Part shown: positions 32,935 through 41,480 of the stretch, one piece after another | Layout: the number at the start of each line of letters is the position of its first letter | How positions within the stretch are numbered: the stretch's first letter is position 1 | DNA from: Azotimanducus sp965220185 | Lineage (GTDB): Bacteria > Pseudomonadota > Gammaproteobacteria > Pseudomonadales > Azotimanducaceae | Assembly: GCA_965220185.1 (NCBI GenBank) | Contig: OZ244807.1 | Location: 930,001-994,000, forward strand | Length of the DNA: 64,000 bases | Reading direction: 5' to 3' | Program-made: the position numbers and the translations under genes | The notes under the pieces: generated by a model | Told to the model about the DNA's origin: nothing | The model's database searches: none | The model's input: only the letters and a program-made list of their open reading frames with translations

Positions 32935-33002
32935 GTGTGTATTTTACTCAATTCTGGGGTGGTCGGCAAGGCGTTTGTCAACCTTTGTTTATAAGTCCCT
33001 TC

Positions 33003-34754
33003 TTAAACACTGTGCGCGAACTTTTCAATTTGGGCGCGGAAAGTGGCCGGATCAATAGCGGGATAGCGAAGCAGATCTGATTGTATTGTCTCGTAGAAAG
33101 TCATAAGTTTGCTTGGTTCGACGAGACCTCTTTCAGTCATCGCTTGCGCATCAAGCAGGTCAATCCGATGACCGCGCTCGACCTTCGCTAAGGCCTGCGC
33201 ATAAAAATCGTAATGGCGAAACTCTACATGTCCGATCTTGGCAATGAATTGGCTGCGGTCTTTCCATCCGGGGAGCGGCGGGATGAAGTCATCCGGCGCG
33301 GCAAGCTCGATGTTCATATCGAGTGCATCCTTGGCTTGGGCGATTGCTTCAAATACCCCATCGGGTTCTGGATCTAATTTCAGATCCACATCGATTGTCG
33401 AATCCCGCCATCCAATGATGACCGCACTTGCGCCACCGACAAGGTAAATGCAGCCATCCCCTCGCGCACACTCTCCAAGCTGCTGCATAAGCTTGTTCAC
33501 CTTGCCAGCATCACTCAAGGCTCTTGGCATGGGCGCGTCTGGTTCAATAGTCGAGTGGGGAATTATGACATGAGGCAGTTCTCGAACGTGTATCCGCGCT
33601 AGTGTCCTGTCCTCCTCAAGTCGAAATCGCTCGCGAAATTGCAGGAGGCTGTCATCTTCGGCGAGTTCTGTGAGTGCCTTTCTTGCCTCTGGCGATGGAT
33701 TCTGAGCAAGCCTGTGTATGAGGCTATTGACAATGATCGAATCTTTCGCCTCGCCCTCAAAGGCTGTTTCCGCGCCACGAAACGAGCTTGGCCTGATCCC
33801 CGGACCGAGCAATCGAAGAACTGTTTTTATTGCGCCGATGTCCATAAGCACATGCAGCCGATGAGACGCGGATGTCTGAAACCCGAACAGGAAGTCCACT
33901 AAGTGCGGTAGAAGTCGTTGCCGCCCTGCGTTGGCAAACAAGCCGCATAGCCTTTCGTCAAATGCCGGGCCGTCAAGTGCCAGTCCAAAGCAAGTCCAGT
34001 ACACTCGTTGATTCGCCGCCAAGCTCTTGCAACTGATCTTGTATTCCACGAGTTGAATCAACTCATCTTTGCTTGTCTGCCGCAGTGCGATTTGCAGCAG
34101 ACTGATCAGTACATGCAGTTTCTCGCCGCGCACGCCTCTCAATGGGAACTTGCGCAGCAATGGTTTGATGAGAGCGTGTGCCACTTCGCTATGGTCGTCC
34201 CTCGACAAATCGTAGAGTCGGGAGAAATCCATGAGTTCAGAACGAAAAAATCGTGCTGCAACAACCTCGAACATGCTCGCGACGAGTTCAGGACGCTTGT
34301 TCAACAGATGCGCGTACCACAGGGGATCTTTCCCTCCGCCTGAAGAGGAGAATGCACACAGGCGCAGGGCGAGCGCCCGGCGCATTTCGTTCTCATCGGA
34401 CCATACGGGTAGGTCGTTCATGGAGAGTCCTATCAGGTATGGAGCTGTGATTGCGAAGGTCCGGCCTGTTCCCGCTAGGTCAATCACTTGCTCCGCACTT
34501 GGCAGATCCGTGCGCCTCGGCGTTTGCTTGAGCGCGGCAATGACCGCCTCCATCAGAACTTCATCTCCGCCTAGGCTCGTTCGCAGGCGTTCGCTAGGCG
34601 TTGCGCTTTTGGATTGAGACGTGTGGGAGTGATAGATGTCAGCCAGTGTACTTAATAGCTTGGCTGGCGCGCGGTTTTCCAAGAGTTCGTTTTGGAAGTG
34701 CTTCACAGCCTTAAGCAATTCGCTGTCGGCATCAATTCGATGGTCTATGTTCAT
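33003..34754 (-). CDS. Helical-repeat/nucleotidyltransferase fusion protein
   Basis: 583 residues. The N-terminal 400 residues are almost entirely helical (many L, A, R and E; e.g. HVLISLLQIALRQTSKDEL) and look like HEAT-type repeats. The end of this part, EDRTLARIHVRELPHVI, resembles the C-terminus of large NTPases. The last 170 residues carry a minimal nucleotidyltransferase: IYLVGGASAVIIGWRDSTID with VDLKLDP (GG/GS plus DxD), as in DUF6036 proteins. The start at 34754 overlaps the upstream ATPase gene by 23 nt. The stop TAA lies directly against the TnpB element. It may be a toxin- or defence-like enzyme; the target is unknown. Confidence 0.7.
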   Translation of the reverse strand: MNIDHRIDADSELLKAVKHFQNELLENRAPAKLLSTLADIYHSHTSQSKSATPSERLRTSLGGDEVLMEAVIAALKQTPRRTDLPSAEQVIDLAGTGRTFAITAPYLIGLSMNDLPVWSDENEMRRALALRLCAFSSSGGGKDPLWYAHLLNKRPELVASMFEVVAARFFRSELMDFSRLYDLSRDDHSEVAHALIKPLLRKFPLRGVRGEKLHVLISLLQIALRQTSKDELIQLVEYKISCKSLAANQRVYWTCFGLALDGPAFDERLCGLFANAGRQRLLPHLVDFLFGFQTSASHRLHVLMDIGAIKTVLRLLGPGIRPSSFRGAETAFEGEAKDSIIVNSLIHRLAQNPSPEARKALTELAEDDSLLQFRERFRLEEDRTLARIHVRELPHVIIPHSTIEPDAPMPRALSDAGKVNKLMQQLGECARGDGCIYLVGGASAVIIGWRDSTIDVDLKLDPEPDGVFEAIAQAKDALDMNIELAAPDDFIPPLPGWKDRSQFIAKIGHVEFRHYDFYAQALAKVERGHRIDLLDAQAMTERGLVEPSKLMTFYETIQSDLLRYPAIDPATFRAQIEKFAHSV

Positions 34755-36030
34755 TAGGGAAGGTCTGATCAATCCAGTCTTGCGCCGATGCTGACAAGAA
34801 CTCTTCGATATCCATGCCATCACCACCTACCAGCAGGTATGGCGTCTTGCCAAATTTCTGCTCAAATTTTTGTATGCCACGCTTGCGATGCGGACGATTG
34901 CCGCTCGTCACTTCGATCAGGAGTTTGCGCGACCCTCTCGCGAGCACAAAATCCACTTCATTGCCATTTTCTCGCCAATAGTGGACGCGCGTGGGCGCGG
35001 TGCTCGTATTCACCAGATGTGCGCCGATGGCTGTCTCGACGAGCCTCCCCCAATAGGTGCGATCAGCGCGCGCCTCTTGAAAGTCATAGGCTGAAATGGC
35101 GCTCATAAGGGCTGTATTCAGCATGTTCAACTTCGGACTTGACGCTCGCAGCCTGCGCGTTATCCCTTCGTACTTCTGCAACCCGCAAAGAATGCCGCTT
35201 TTTTCAAGCAAATCGAGATACCTTGTGAGCGTCGTGGTATTGCCGGCATCATCAAGCTGGCCGAGCATCTTTGTGTACGAGAGTTCTTGACCGGAGAATT
35301 CCGCGCCCAAATCAACCAAGCGCTTGAGCAACACGGGCTTGTCGACCCTTTCCATAGCCAATACATCGCGCTCGATGTTGGGCTCGACGATGCTTTTCAG
35401 GACATAGTCCCGCCAGCGCGTCTGCTCGCCAATGATCCCCGCTGTGCCCGGATAGCCGCCGAAGTACAGGTGTTCTTCCAAGGAGAACCCGAATGCGTCC
35501 CGCATTTCTTTGAATGACCAGTGGGCAAGCTGAATGGTCTCAAAGCGGCCCGCTAGGCTTTCTGTCAGTCCACGTTGCATCACGAGGGGAGCTGAGCCAA
35601 GCAACACCACATGCATCGGCAGGTTGTTGTGCCTGTCCTCGTCCCAGAGTCCCTTCACGACTTGCGACCAATTGGGAATGACCTGTATCTCGTCAAGCGC
35701 CAAGACGAACTTAGATCGCAGAGACAAGGTGCGTTCTCGTGCGTGCTGCCACACTTGAATGAGCCAGTCCTGGTCACGAATATCGAGACGGGACTCGACC
35801 GTGACCATGGCGTCTGCGCGGGCATCGTTCGAGAATCGATCTAGCTCTCCGAACGGCTCTTTTTGGTCTGCCGCAAGATAACGTGAAGGCACATCAATTT
35901 GCGCGAGCGCCTGCCGAATCACCGTGGTCTTGCCAGATTGACGCGGGCCGGACACGAGAATAAGGAATCTTGGCGACTCATCAAGACGCTTCAGGAGCGT
36001 TTCAACCTCTTGTCGCTGGAATTGTTTCAT
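34732..36030 (-). CDS. DUF4143-family AAA ATPase
   Basis: 432 residues. N-terminal AAA domain with Walker A GPRQSGKTT and Walker B FVLALDEIQ, then the DUF4143 C-terminal domain with a PD-(D/E)XK-like core (ENGNEVDFVLARG, KLLIEVTSG). Proteins of this type are common, often self-regulated, and linked to mobile or toxin-like loci, but their role is unclear. It begins the four-gene operon and is preceded by a near-perfect palindrome. A second protein of the same family is encoded at 47174-48334. Confidence 0.85.
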   Translation of the reverse strand: MKQFQRQEVETLLKRLDESPRFLILVSGPRQSGKTTVIRQALAQIDVPSRYLAADQKEPFGELDRFSNDARADAMVTVESRLDIRDQDWLIQVWQHARERTLSLRSKFVLALDEIQVIPNWSQVVKGLWDEDRHNNLPMHVVLLGSAPLVMQRGLTESLAGRFETIQLAHWSFKEMRDAFGFSLEEHLYFGGYPGTAGIIGEQTRWRDYVLKSIVEPNIERDVLAMERVDKPVLLKRLVDLGAEFSGQELSYTKMLGQLDDAGNTTTLTRYLDLLEKSGILCGLQKYEGITRRLRASSPKLNMLNTALMSAISAYDFQEARADRTYWGRLVETAIGAHLVNTSTAPTRVHYWRENGNEVDFVLARGSRKLLIEVTSGNRPHRKRGIQKFEQKFGKTPYLLVGGDGMDIEEFLSASAQDWIDQTFPNEHRPSN

Positions 36031-36040
36031 GGCGAGCGAT

Positions 36041-36076
36041 ATTACCCTCTTGAGTAAGATTGCTCAATAGGGTAAT
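36041..36076. promoter_or_regulatory. Palindromic operator upstream of the DUF4143 ATPase
   Basis: ATTACCCTCTTGAG (36041-36054) and CTCAATAGGGTAAT (36063-36076) are complementary at 13 of 14 positions with an 8-nt centre. It lies 11 nt upstream of the ATG at 36030, where a repressor would block transcription or a hairpin would mask the start. Confidence 0.6.
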
Positions 36077-36107
36077 CATATATTTATTGCCAACAGCGCC
36101 CGCCGCA

Positions 36108-37187
36108 TCAATTGAGCCAGGTCCTGACGAGCGCCATATGTGCAGTGCGTAGCTTTAGGCCGTATTCCCGTCCCCCGAGCGGCTTGCCTTCTGTGTTCAG
36201 CCGCAGTGCGCCGAGTGCTTGGCTTCGCGCTTGCAATGTCGCTTGGTCGATCTCGGCGACTCTGGCCACGACCTGCAGCATTTCGTCTCGCGCTGCCGCT
36301 GGCTTGAGATTCGCGAACGCCACCAAGGCGTCGCAAATGGATTCAGCATCGTCCGTTCGCCAGTGACGAATAACATTGGCGTAACGGGCGGCGAGTATTG
36401 CGGCGCGTCCATGCCGCTTCGGTAGTGCGAGCCGCTCTACCAAAGCTTGGCAAGCGTTTTCGTTGAGCGCTGCGCCAAGCGCCGCAAACCGCGCCGCGCC
36501 CGACGGCAGGTCTCTTTGCCACATGCCGAGCTTGGCGTATTCGGAGTTGTTGAACTGGCACTCGACGAACCAAGGCGCAAGGCAGCGAGCGCGCGTGAGC
36601 ACGCCTAGGAACACATCGAGCCAGCGCGTTTCCAGCACCTTGACGAGTTCTCCCCGCACCCGCTCGCGCGGCAAGTAATCAAGTTCCCCAGCATCCGCGA
36701 TCTTCTGCATGAGCGCGATGGTTTCCTCGGCGACGGAGAAGCCGAAGTCGCGCATTTGGGCGCAAAACCGGGCTACGCGCAGCACTCGCAAGGGGTCTTC
36801 CACAAAGGCGTCGGAGACGTGCCTCAGCACACGGCGTTCAAGGTCATGCCTGCCGCCGTATGGGTCGATGATCTTTCCGTCTTCGTCCTTCGCCATGGCG
36901 TTGACGGTGAGGTCGCGGCGCTTCAAGTCTGTCACGAGGTCAACACCCTTTGAAGCGTCAAACTCGAACCCCGTGTGTCCCGGTGCGACCTTGGATTCTT
37001 TGCGTGCGAGGGCGTGCTCTTCGCCAGTATGCGGATGCAGGAACACGGGAAAGGCGTGTCCGACGCGCACGAAGCCGCGCCTCAGCATCTCCTCTTCGCT
37101 CGCGCCTACCACGACATGGTCGCGCTCAAGCACCTTGCGTCCAAGCAATTCGTCTCGAACCGCGCCGCCAACGAGGTAGGTCTTCAT
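36108..37187 (-). CDS. cca: CCA-adding tRNA nucleotidyltransferase
   Basis: 359 residues. Class II nucleotidyltransferase motifs are YLVGGAVRDELLG, ERDHVVVG and RRDLTVNAMAKD, with EDPLRVLRVARF in the neck domain. It adds or repairs the 3' CCA of tRNA. The E. coli enzyme (412 residues) carries a C-terminal HD phosphohydrolase domain; here the C-terminus is shorter and no HD motif is seen, so it is probably monofunctional. The start overlaps the apaH stop (ATGA). Confidence 0.93.
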   Translation of the reverse strand: MKTYLVGGAVRDELLGRKVLERDHVVVGASEEEMLRRGFVRVGHAFPVFLHPHTGEEHALARKESKVAPGHTGFEFDASKGVDLVTDLKRRDLTVNAMAKDEDGKIIDPYGGRHDLERRVLRHVSDAFVEDPLRVLRVARFCAQMRDFGFSVAEETIALMQKIADAGELDYLPRERVRGELVKVLETRWLDVFLGVLTRARCLAPWFVECQFNNSEYAKLGMWQRDLPSGAARFAALGAALNENACQALVERLALPKRHGRAAILAARYANVIRHWRTDDAESICDALVAFANLKPAAARDEMLQVVARVAEIDQATLQARSQALGALRLNTEGKPLGGREYGLKLRTAHMALVRTWLN

Positions 37188-38023
37188 GCGCCAGCGCCTG
37201 ATCTGTGCAGTTGAGACGGCACACTGAATCGCTGCCCATCTTCGAGGCGAAGTGCGATCAATTCCTGCCCCCAGGCGCAGCCGCCGTCCAAGGCTTCAAT
37301 GTCATAGCGGCCCGTGTGCGCGCCAAGCGCTGCCCAGTGACCAAAGAAAATGCGCGTCTCGCTTGGCGGCCAGTAGTCAAACCAGGGTTTGAAACCGTCC
37401 GGTCGGGAGCGCACCGGGCCCTTGAAGTCAAAGTCACAGCGACCAGCTTCGTTGATGATGCGCATTCTCGTGAGGTAATTGATGATGGCGCGAAGCCTTG
37501 GCATGCCAGTCGGGCCGTCGGCCGGGATTCCGGGCCCGTTCCACAGCCGTGGACAGTCCCCATAGACGACGCGCAGCAGATTGCGAAAATTCGCGCCCTG
37601 AAGCGTGCATTCCACTTCGCGGGCGAAGTTTTGAGCTTGCGTCACAGACCAAATGTGCGGTACACCCGCATGTACCAGCACGTCATTGCCGGAGCGATGC
37701 AGCAAGGGACAGTGTCTAAGCCAATCGAGCAATTCGCGACAGTCGGGGGCTGCAAGCAGCGCATCAAAGGTGTCGTTATTGTTTTGCGGCTGCTTGGCGT
37801 AGTAGACGGCGAGCAGGTGAATGTCGTGATTGCCGAGCACGCTGCATGCACTTGAGCCGAGCGAGCGGACAAACCGAAGCGTCTCCAAGCTCTGCGGGCC
37901 GCGATTGACGAGATCGCCAGTCAGCCAGAGATGATCGCTTGAGGGCGAGAATCCGACAAGCGCGAGCAGATCTTGAAGCTCGGCGAAGCAGCCTTGCACA
38001 TCGCCGACGACATAGGTGGCCAC
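37184..38023 (-). CDS. apaH: Diadenosine tetraphosphatase
   Basis: 279 residues. A calcineurin-like phosphoesterase that hydrolyses Ap4A symmetrically and removes Np4 caps from RNA. Metal-binding motifs GDVQGCF, GDLVNRGP and GNHDIH are intact, followed by VLVHAGV and FFGHWA. It sits in the conserved rsmA-apaG-apaH order with cca downstream. Confidence 0.96.
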   Translation of the reverse strand: MATYVVGDVQGCFAELQDLLALVGFSPSSDHLWLTGDLVNRGPQSLETLRFVRSLGSSACSVLGNHDIHLLAVYYAKQPQNNNDTFDALLAAPDCRELLDWLRHCPLLHRSGNDVLVHAGVPHIWSVTQAQNFAREVECTLQGANFRNLLRVVYGDCPRLWNGPGIPADGPTGMPRLRAIINYLTRMRIINEAGRCDFDFKGPVRSRPDGFKPWFDYWPPSETRIFFGHWAALGAHTGRYDIEALDGGCAWGQELIALRLEDGQRFSVPSQLHRSGAGA

Positions 38024-38031
38024 TGGTTCGG

Positions 38032-38415
38032 CTAGTGAATCGCCGCTGGATCGTGCAGCGAGAAGCGAGGGATGGGCACTCGGAAGGTGGCTCCGGAGTC
38101 GAGCTGGAATTCGTAGCTGCCTTCCATGCTGCCGATCGATGTCGGCAGGAGGGCGCTGCTTGTGTAGGTGAATGCTGTGCCCGGCTCGATGCGCGGCTGC
38201 TTGCCGACAACGCCAGCGCCCTCAACGCGTTGTTCGTTGTCCAAGCCATCTTTGACAATCCACGAGCGATTGAGGAGGGTGGCTGCGACGCCGCCGTTGT
38301 TGCTTATCGTAATGGTGTAGGCGAACACATAGCGTCCGGCGAGGGCGTTCGAACTGCCAGCGACGAATTCGCTGCTTGCGCTGACTTCGATGCTTGATGC
38401 CGCCAGCATTCTCAT
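38032..38415 (-). CDS. apaG: ApaG/CO2+-MG2+ efflux-associated domain protein
   Basis: 127 residues with a fibronectin-III-like fold. Family signature: GRYVFAYTITISNNG, LLNRSWIV, and GSYEFQLDSGATFRVPIPRF near the C-terminus. Exact role unknown although widely conserved next to apaH and rsmA. The ATG at 38415 overlaps the rsmA stop. Confidence 0.95.
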   Translation of the reverse strand: MRMLAASSIEVSASSEFVAGSSNALAGRYVFAYTITISNNGGVAATLLNRSWIVKDGLDNEQRVEGAGVVGKQPRIEPGTAFTYTSSALLPTSIGSMEGSYEFQLDSGATFRVPIPRFSLHDPAAIH

Positions 38416-39215
38416 GGCTCGATATTTCCCTGCTTCGTTGACTGCATTGCCACTTGGTTGGCGATCTCGATGTAGGCATCGATGCCGATCTGATCAGGAC
38501 GTTTGCGTGGATTCACTGATATCTGGTTCCAATCGACTGAAAACTGGCGCAAGGCATTTGCAAGTGTCTTGCGCCGCTGCGAAAAAGCGCCTTTCAAGAT
38601 CTCTTCAAAAGCGGACATTGAAATAATACCCCGGTCAAGCGGCAGTTTTGATACCAGATGCAGCAGGCTTGAAGTCACTTTTGGTGGCGGATGAAAGCTC
38701 GAGGCATCTAAGGTCAATTGAATCTCTGCCCGAAACTGCAGGCGGACAAGCACGCTCAGGCGGCTCCAATCGCGCGTCCCTGGCTCGGCCACGAGCCTGT
38801 TCGCCACTTCCGTCTGCAGCAGGAACCAGGCGTCGCGGATATGGCGGCAGAGCGCGCAGATGCGCACGAGCAGAGGCGTTGAGATGTTGTACGGCAGGTT
38901 GCCAACGAGGCGCCAGTCTGCTCGCTTCGTGAGCAACTGCTCGAACTCGCGCGAGAGCGCATCGCCTTCAATGAGATTGAGGTGCGGGAATCTTTTTCGC
39001 AGATGGCGGCACAGGTCGCGGTCGATTTCCATGGCGCGCATGGTCGGGCAGGCGGCGAGCAGATGCTCTGTCAGTGCGCCTTGTCCGGGGCCGATCTCCA
39101 AGAGAGGATCATCTGGCTTCGCATCAATGAGTTCGGCGATTTCTTCAAGCGCGAACGGGTCGCGCAGGAAGTGCTGTGCGAAGCGTTTGCGCGGTTTTAG
39201 ATTTTCCCTAGTCAT
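38412..39215 (-). CDS. rsmA: 16S rRNA dimethyladenosine transferase
   Basis: 267 residues (KsgA). Dimethylates A1518 and A1519 of 16S rRNA during 30S maturation. SAM motif EIGPGQGALTEHL, catalytic NLPYNIS and RKRFAQHFL at the N-terminus are present. The ATG at 39215 (MTRENLKPRK) is the family start; it overlaps the pdxA stop by 8 nt. Confidence 0.96.
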   Translation of the reverse strand: MTRENLKPRKRFAQHFLRDPFALEEIAELIDAKPDDPLLEIGPGQGALTEHLLAACPTMRAMEIDRDLCRHLRKRFPHLNLIEGDALSREFEQLLTKRADWRLVGNLPYNISTPLLVRICALCRHIRDAWFLLQTEVANRLVAEPGTRDWSRLSVLVRLQFRAEIQLTLDASSFHPPPKVTSSLLHLVSKLPLDRGIISMSAFEEILKGAFSQRRKTLANALRQFSVDWNQISVNPRKRPDQIGIDAYIEIANQVAMQSTKQGNIEP

Positions 39216-40179
39216 GACCAGTGAGCTTGTAGGCGAGTTCAACAGCCGCTTGGAAGCTGCCGAGCTCGATGTTGCCGGTGCCGGCAAGTTCGAGCGCTGT
39301 GCCGTGATCGACCGATGTGCGCACGAAAGGCAGTCCAAGCGTGACGTTCACCGACGCGCCAAACGCAAGCGCTTTGAATGGCGCGAGCCCTTGGTCGTGG
39401 TACATGGCGAGCATGGCGTCGGCGCGGGTGCGCATCTTCGCTGCGAACAGGGTATCAGCGGGGAGGGGACCTTCAATGGACATGCCTTGATCTCGAAGCT
39501 GTGCGATGACTGGCTGGATGATGTCAATTTCCTCGCGGCCAAGATGACCGTCTTCGCCCGCATGAGGATTGAGTCCCGCGACCAGAATCCTTGGGCTGTG
39601 AAGCGCGAATGATCGCCGTAGTCCGAGGTCAAGCACGCGCAAGGTCTGCGTCAGACCCTCGTGGCTCAATGCCTTCGGTACGTCTTTGAGCGCGAGATGG
39701 CGTGTTGCTACAGCAAGCCTGAGATTGCCGGAGACGAGCAGCATGACGACGTGCGGCGCTTGGCACAGGTCGGCGAGCATTTCCGTATGCCCTGAAAAGG
39801 GCGTGCCGGATTCGGCGATGACGGACTTATGCACAGGGCCTGTCACCAAGGCCGCCATTTCGCCGTCAAGCGCGCATTGCGTGGCTAGGCGGATGCTCTC
39901 AAGGACGGCTTCGGCGTTTTCAGGGTCTGGCTTTCCGGGTTCGACGCGGGCGCGCAGCGGCACCCGATGGACGGTCAGCGTGCCAGCGGAACAGCTTGGC
40001 GCTTGGTTGCCGCGTTCCTGAATGCGGAGATCGAGCCCAAGCAGCTTGGCGCGTTCTTGCAAAAGCGCGGGGTCTGCGAAGGCGGTCAGCGGCGCTATCC
40101 GGTCTTCTTGCGCAAATTGAACGAGCAGGTCCGGGCCGATGCCAGCAGGTTCGCCTGGTGTCAAGGCGATGCCACTCAA
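39208..40179 (-). CDS. pdxA: 4-hydroxythreonine-4-phosphate dehydrogenase
   Basis: 323 residues. Oxidises 4-phosphohydroxy-L-threonine to supply PdxJ in vitamin B6 synthesis. Signatures: TPGEPAGIGPDL, PVHK, SGHTEMLAD, AGLNPHAGEDG and MYHDQGLAPFK. The start is a TTG at 40179 overlapping the surA stop (TTGA), the same arrangement as pdxJ after yciB. Confidence 0.95.
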   Translation of the reverse strand: MSGIALTPGEPAGIGPDLLVQFAQEDRIAPLTAFADPALLQERAKLLGLDLRIQERGNQAPSCSAGTLTVHRVPLRARVEPGKPDPENAEAVLESIRLATQCALDGEMAALVTGPVHKSVIAESGTPFSGHTEMLADLCQAPHVVMLLVSGNLRLAVATRHLALKDVPKALSHEGLTQTLRVLDLGLRRSFALHSPRILVAGLNPHAGEDGHLGREEIDIIQPVIAQLRDQGMSIEGPLPADTLFAAKMRTRADAMLAMYHDQGLAPFKALAFGASVNVTLGLPFVRTSVDHGTALELAGTGNIELGSFQAAVELAYKLTGHD

Positions 40180-41480
40180 TTGCGTATATCAACATACGCT
40201 TCGCTGCGTATCTCCTGATACCAAGATTGAAGCTCCTCTTCAAAGCGTCTGTTTCTCAAGATATTGAGTGCAGTATTGCGCCTCGCTTCCTCGCTCAAGT
40301 CCTGCTCGCGGCGCTCTAGCACTTCGAGAATGTGCCAACCGTGTGTTGAGCGAAAAGGCTCGCTCAGCTCGCCTATCTCGACCTCGCGCGTCTTGTCGCG
40401 AAAACTCTCCACGTAGCGTTCCGGCTCGGCCCATCCAAGTTCACCGCCGGCAAGCGCACTGCCAGGGTCGTCCGAATAGACGCGCGCGAGATCGCCAAAG
40501 TCCTCGCCCGCTGTCAACCGGTCGTGAATCTCTTTGATGAGTTCGTGTGCCTGTTCGTCGCTGCGTATCTCGGAAGGTTGAATCAATATGTGTCGAACGT
40601 TGACCTGTTCGACGAGCTCAACGCCAACGCCGCGCTTATCAAGGAGTTGAATGATATGAAAACCACTTTCACTACGTATCGGATCGGCGGTCTGACCGAC
40701 TTCCAAGGCAACCGCGGCTTCGGCGAACAGGCTCGGCAGGGCGCCCGCCTTGCGCCAGCCCATATCGCCACCTTCAAGTGCGCTTGCACTTGCCGAGCGC
40801 TCAATCGCCAATTCGCGAAAGTCGGCACCTGACTCCAGGAGGCCGACGATCTCTTCGGCTTCTTCCTCGGCTGCGCGCTTAGTCGCAGGTGTCGCATCGC
40901 GCGCGATCTCCAGCAGGATGTGCCCGACACGGTATTCGTCGGAGAGTGCTCGCTGCCCGAGCGGCGAAGCAAGAAAGGACTCGATTTCCTGCTCGGTGAG
41001 GCTGATGCGCCGGTTGACCTGCGCGCCTTGCACACGCGAGATGACCATGTCACGGCGCACTTCCTCGCGAAACTTCGGATACGGGAAGCCTTCCGATTCC
41101 ACCTGCGCAATAAAGGCGTCAATGGTCATGCCGTTCCGTTCAGCGATGCCAGCGATGGCGCGCGTCAGCGTTTCATCGTCAACTCGCACGCCGGCACGTT
41201 CGCCCATCTGCAATTGGATCGACTCTAGGATGAGCCGTTCCAGCACTTGGTTGATGAGGATGTCCACTGGCGGCATTTGCTGGCCGCCAGCGACGAGCTG
41301 ATCGCGAACCGCTCGCACGCGGTAGTCAAGCTCCGATGCGAGCACGATATCATCGTCAACGACGGCGACAATGCCGTCCAAGAGCTTGACTTCTGCGTGC
41401 GCTGCGAGGCTCGCTACACAGGCAGCGGCGATGATCAAGCCTCGGTGCAAGCAGGTGAACGCCGATCGGTCACCATCCAT
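40176..41480 (-). CDS. surA: Periplasmic chaperone SurA
   Basis: 434 residues with a signal peptide (GLIIAAACVASLAAHA). The SurA N-terminal chaperone domain is followed by two parvulin-type isomerase domains (VGHILLEIARDATPATK and VRHILIQPSEIRSDEQ, each ending in a G-W motif). It escorts outer-membrane proteins such as LptD, whose gene is immediately upstream and overlaps by 11 nt. Confidence 0.95.
   Translation of the reverse strand: MDGDRSAFTCLHRGLIIAAACVASLAAHAEVKLLDGIVAVVDDDIVLASELDYRVRAVRDQLVAGGQQMPPVDILINQVLERLILESIQLQMGERAGVRVDDETLTRAIAGIAERNGMTIDAFIAQVESEGFPYPKFREEVRRDMVISRVQGAQVNRRISLTEQEIESFLASPLGQRALSDEYRVGHILLEIARDATPATKRAAEEEAEEIVGLLESGADFRELAIERSASASALEGGDMGWRKAGALPSLFAEAAVALEVGQTADPIRSESGFHIIQLLDKRGVGVELVEQVNVRHILIQPSEIRSDEQAHELIKEIHDRLTAGEDFGDLARVYSDDPGSALAGGELGWAEPERYVESFRDKTREVEIGELSEPFRSTHGWHILEVLERREQDLSEEARRNTALNILRNRRFEEELQSWYQEIRSEAYVDIRN

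Larger units (their letters stand above)
31650..33001 (-). mobile_element. TnpB-only element with 25-bp perfect terminal inverted repeats
   Basis: The arms at 31650-31674 and 32977-33001 are perfectly complementary over 25 bp (AAGGGACTTATAAACAAAGG followed by TTGAC). In the orientation of tnpB, the 5' flank ends TTTAAG and the same TTTAAG occurs at the 3' junction. The original site reads GTGTTTAAGCAAGG, so a 6-bp direct repeat is likely. No TnpA or DDE gene is present. IS605/IS607 elements normally lack such terminal repeats. Confidence 0.75.
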
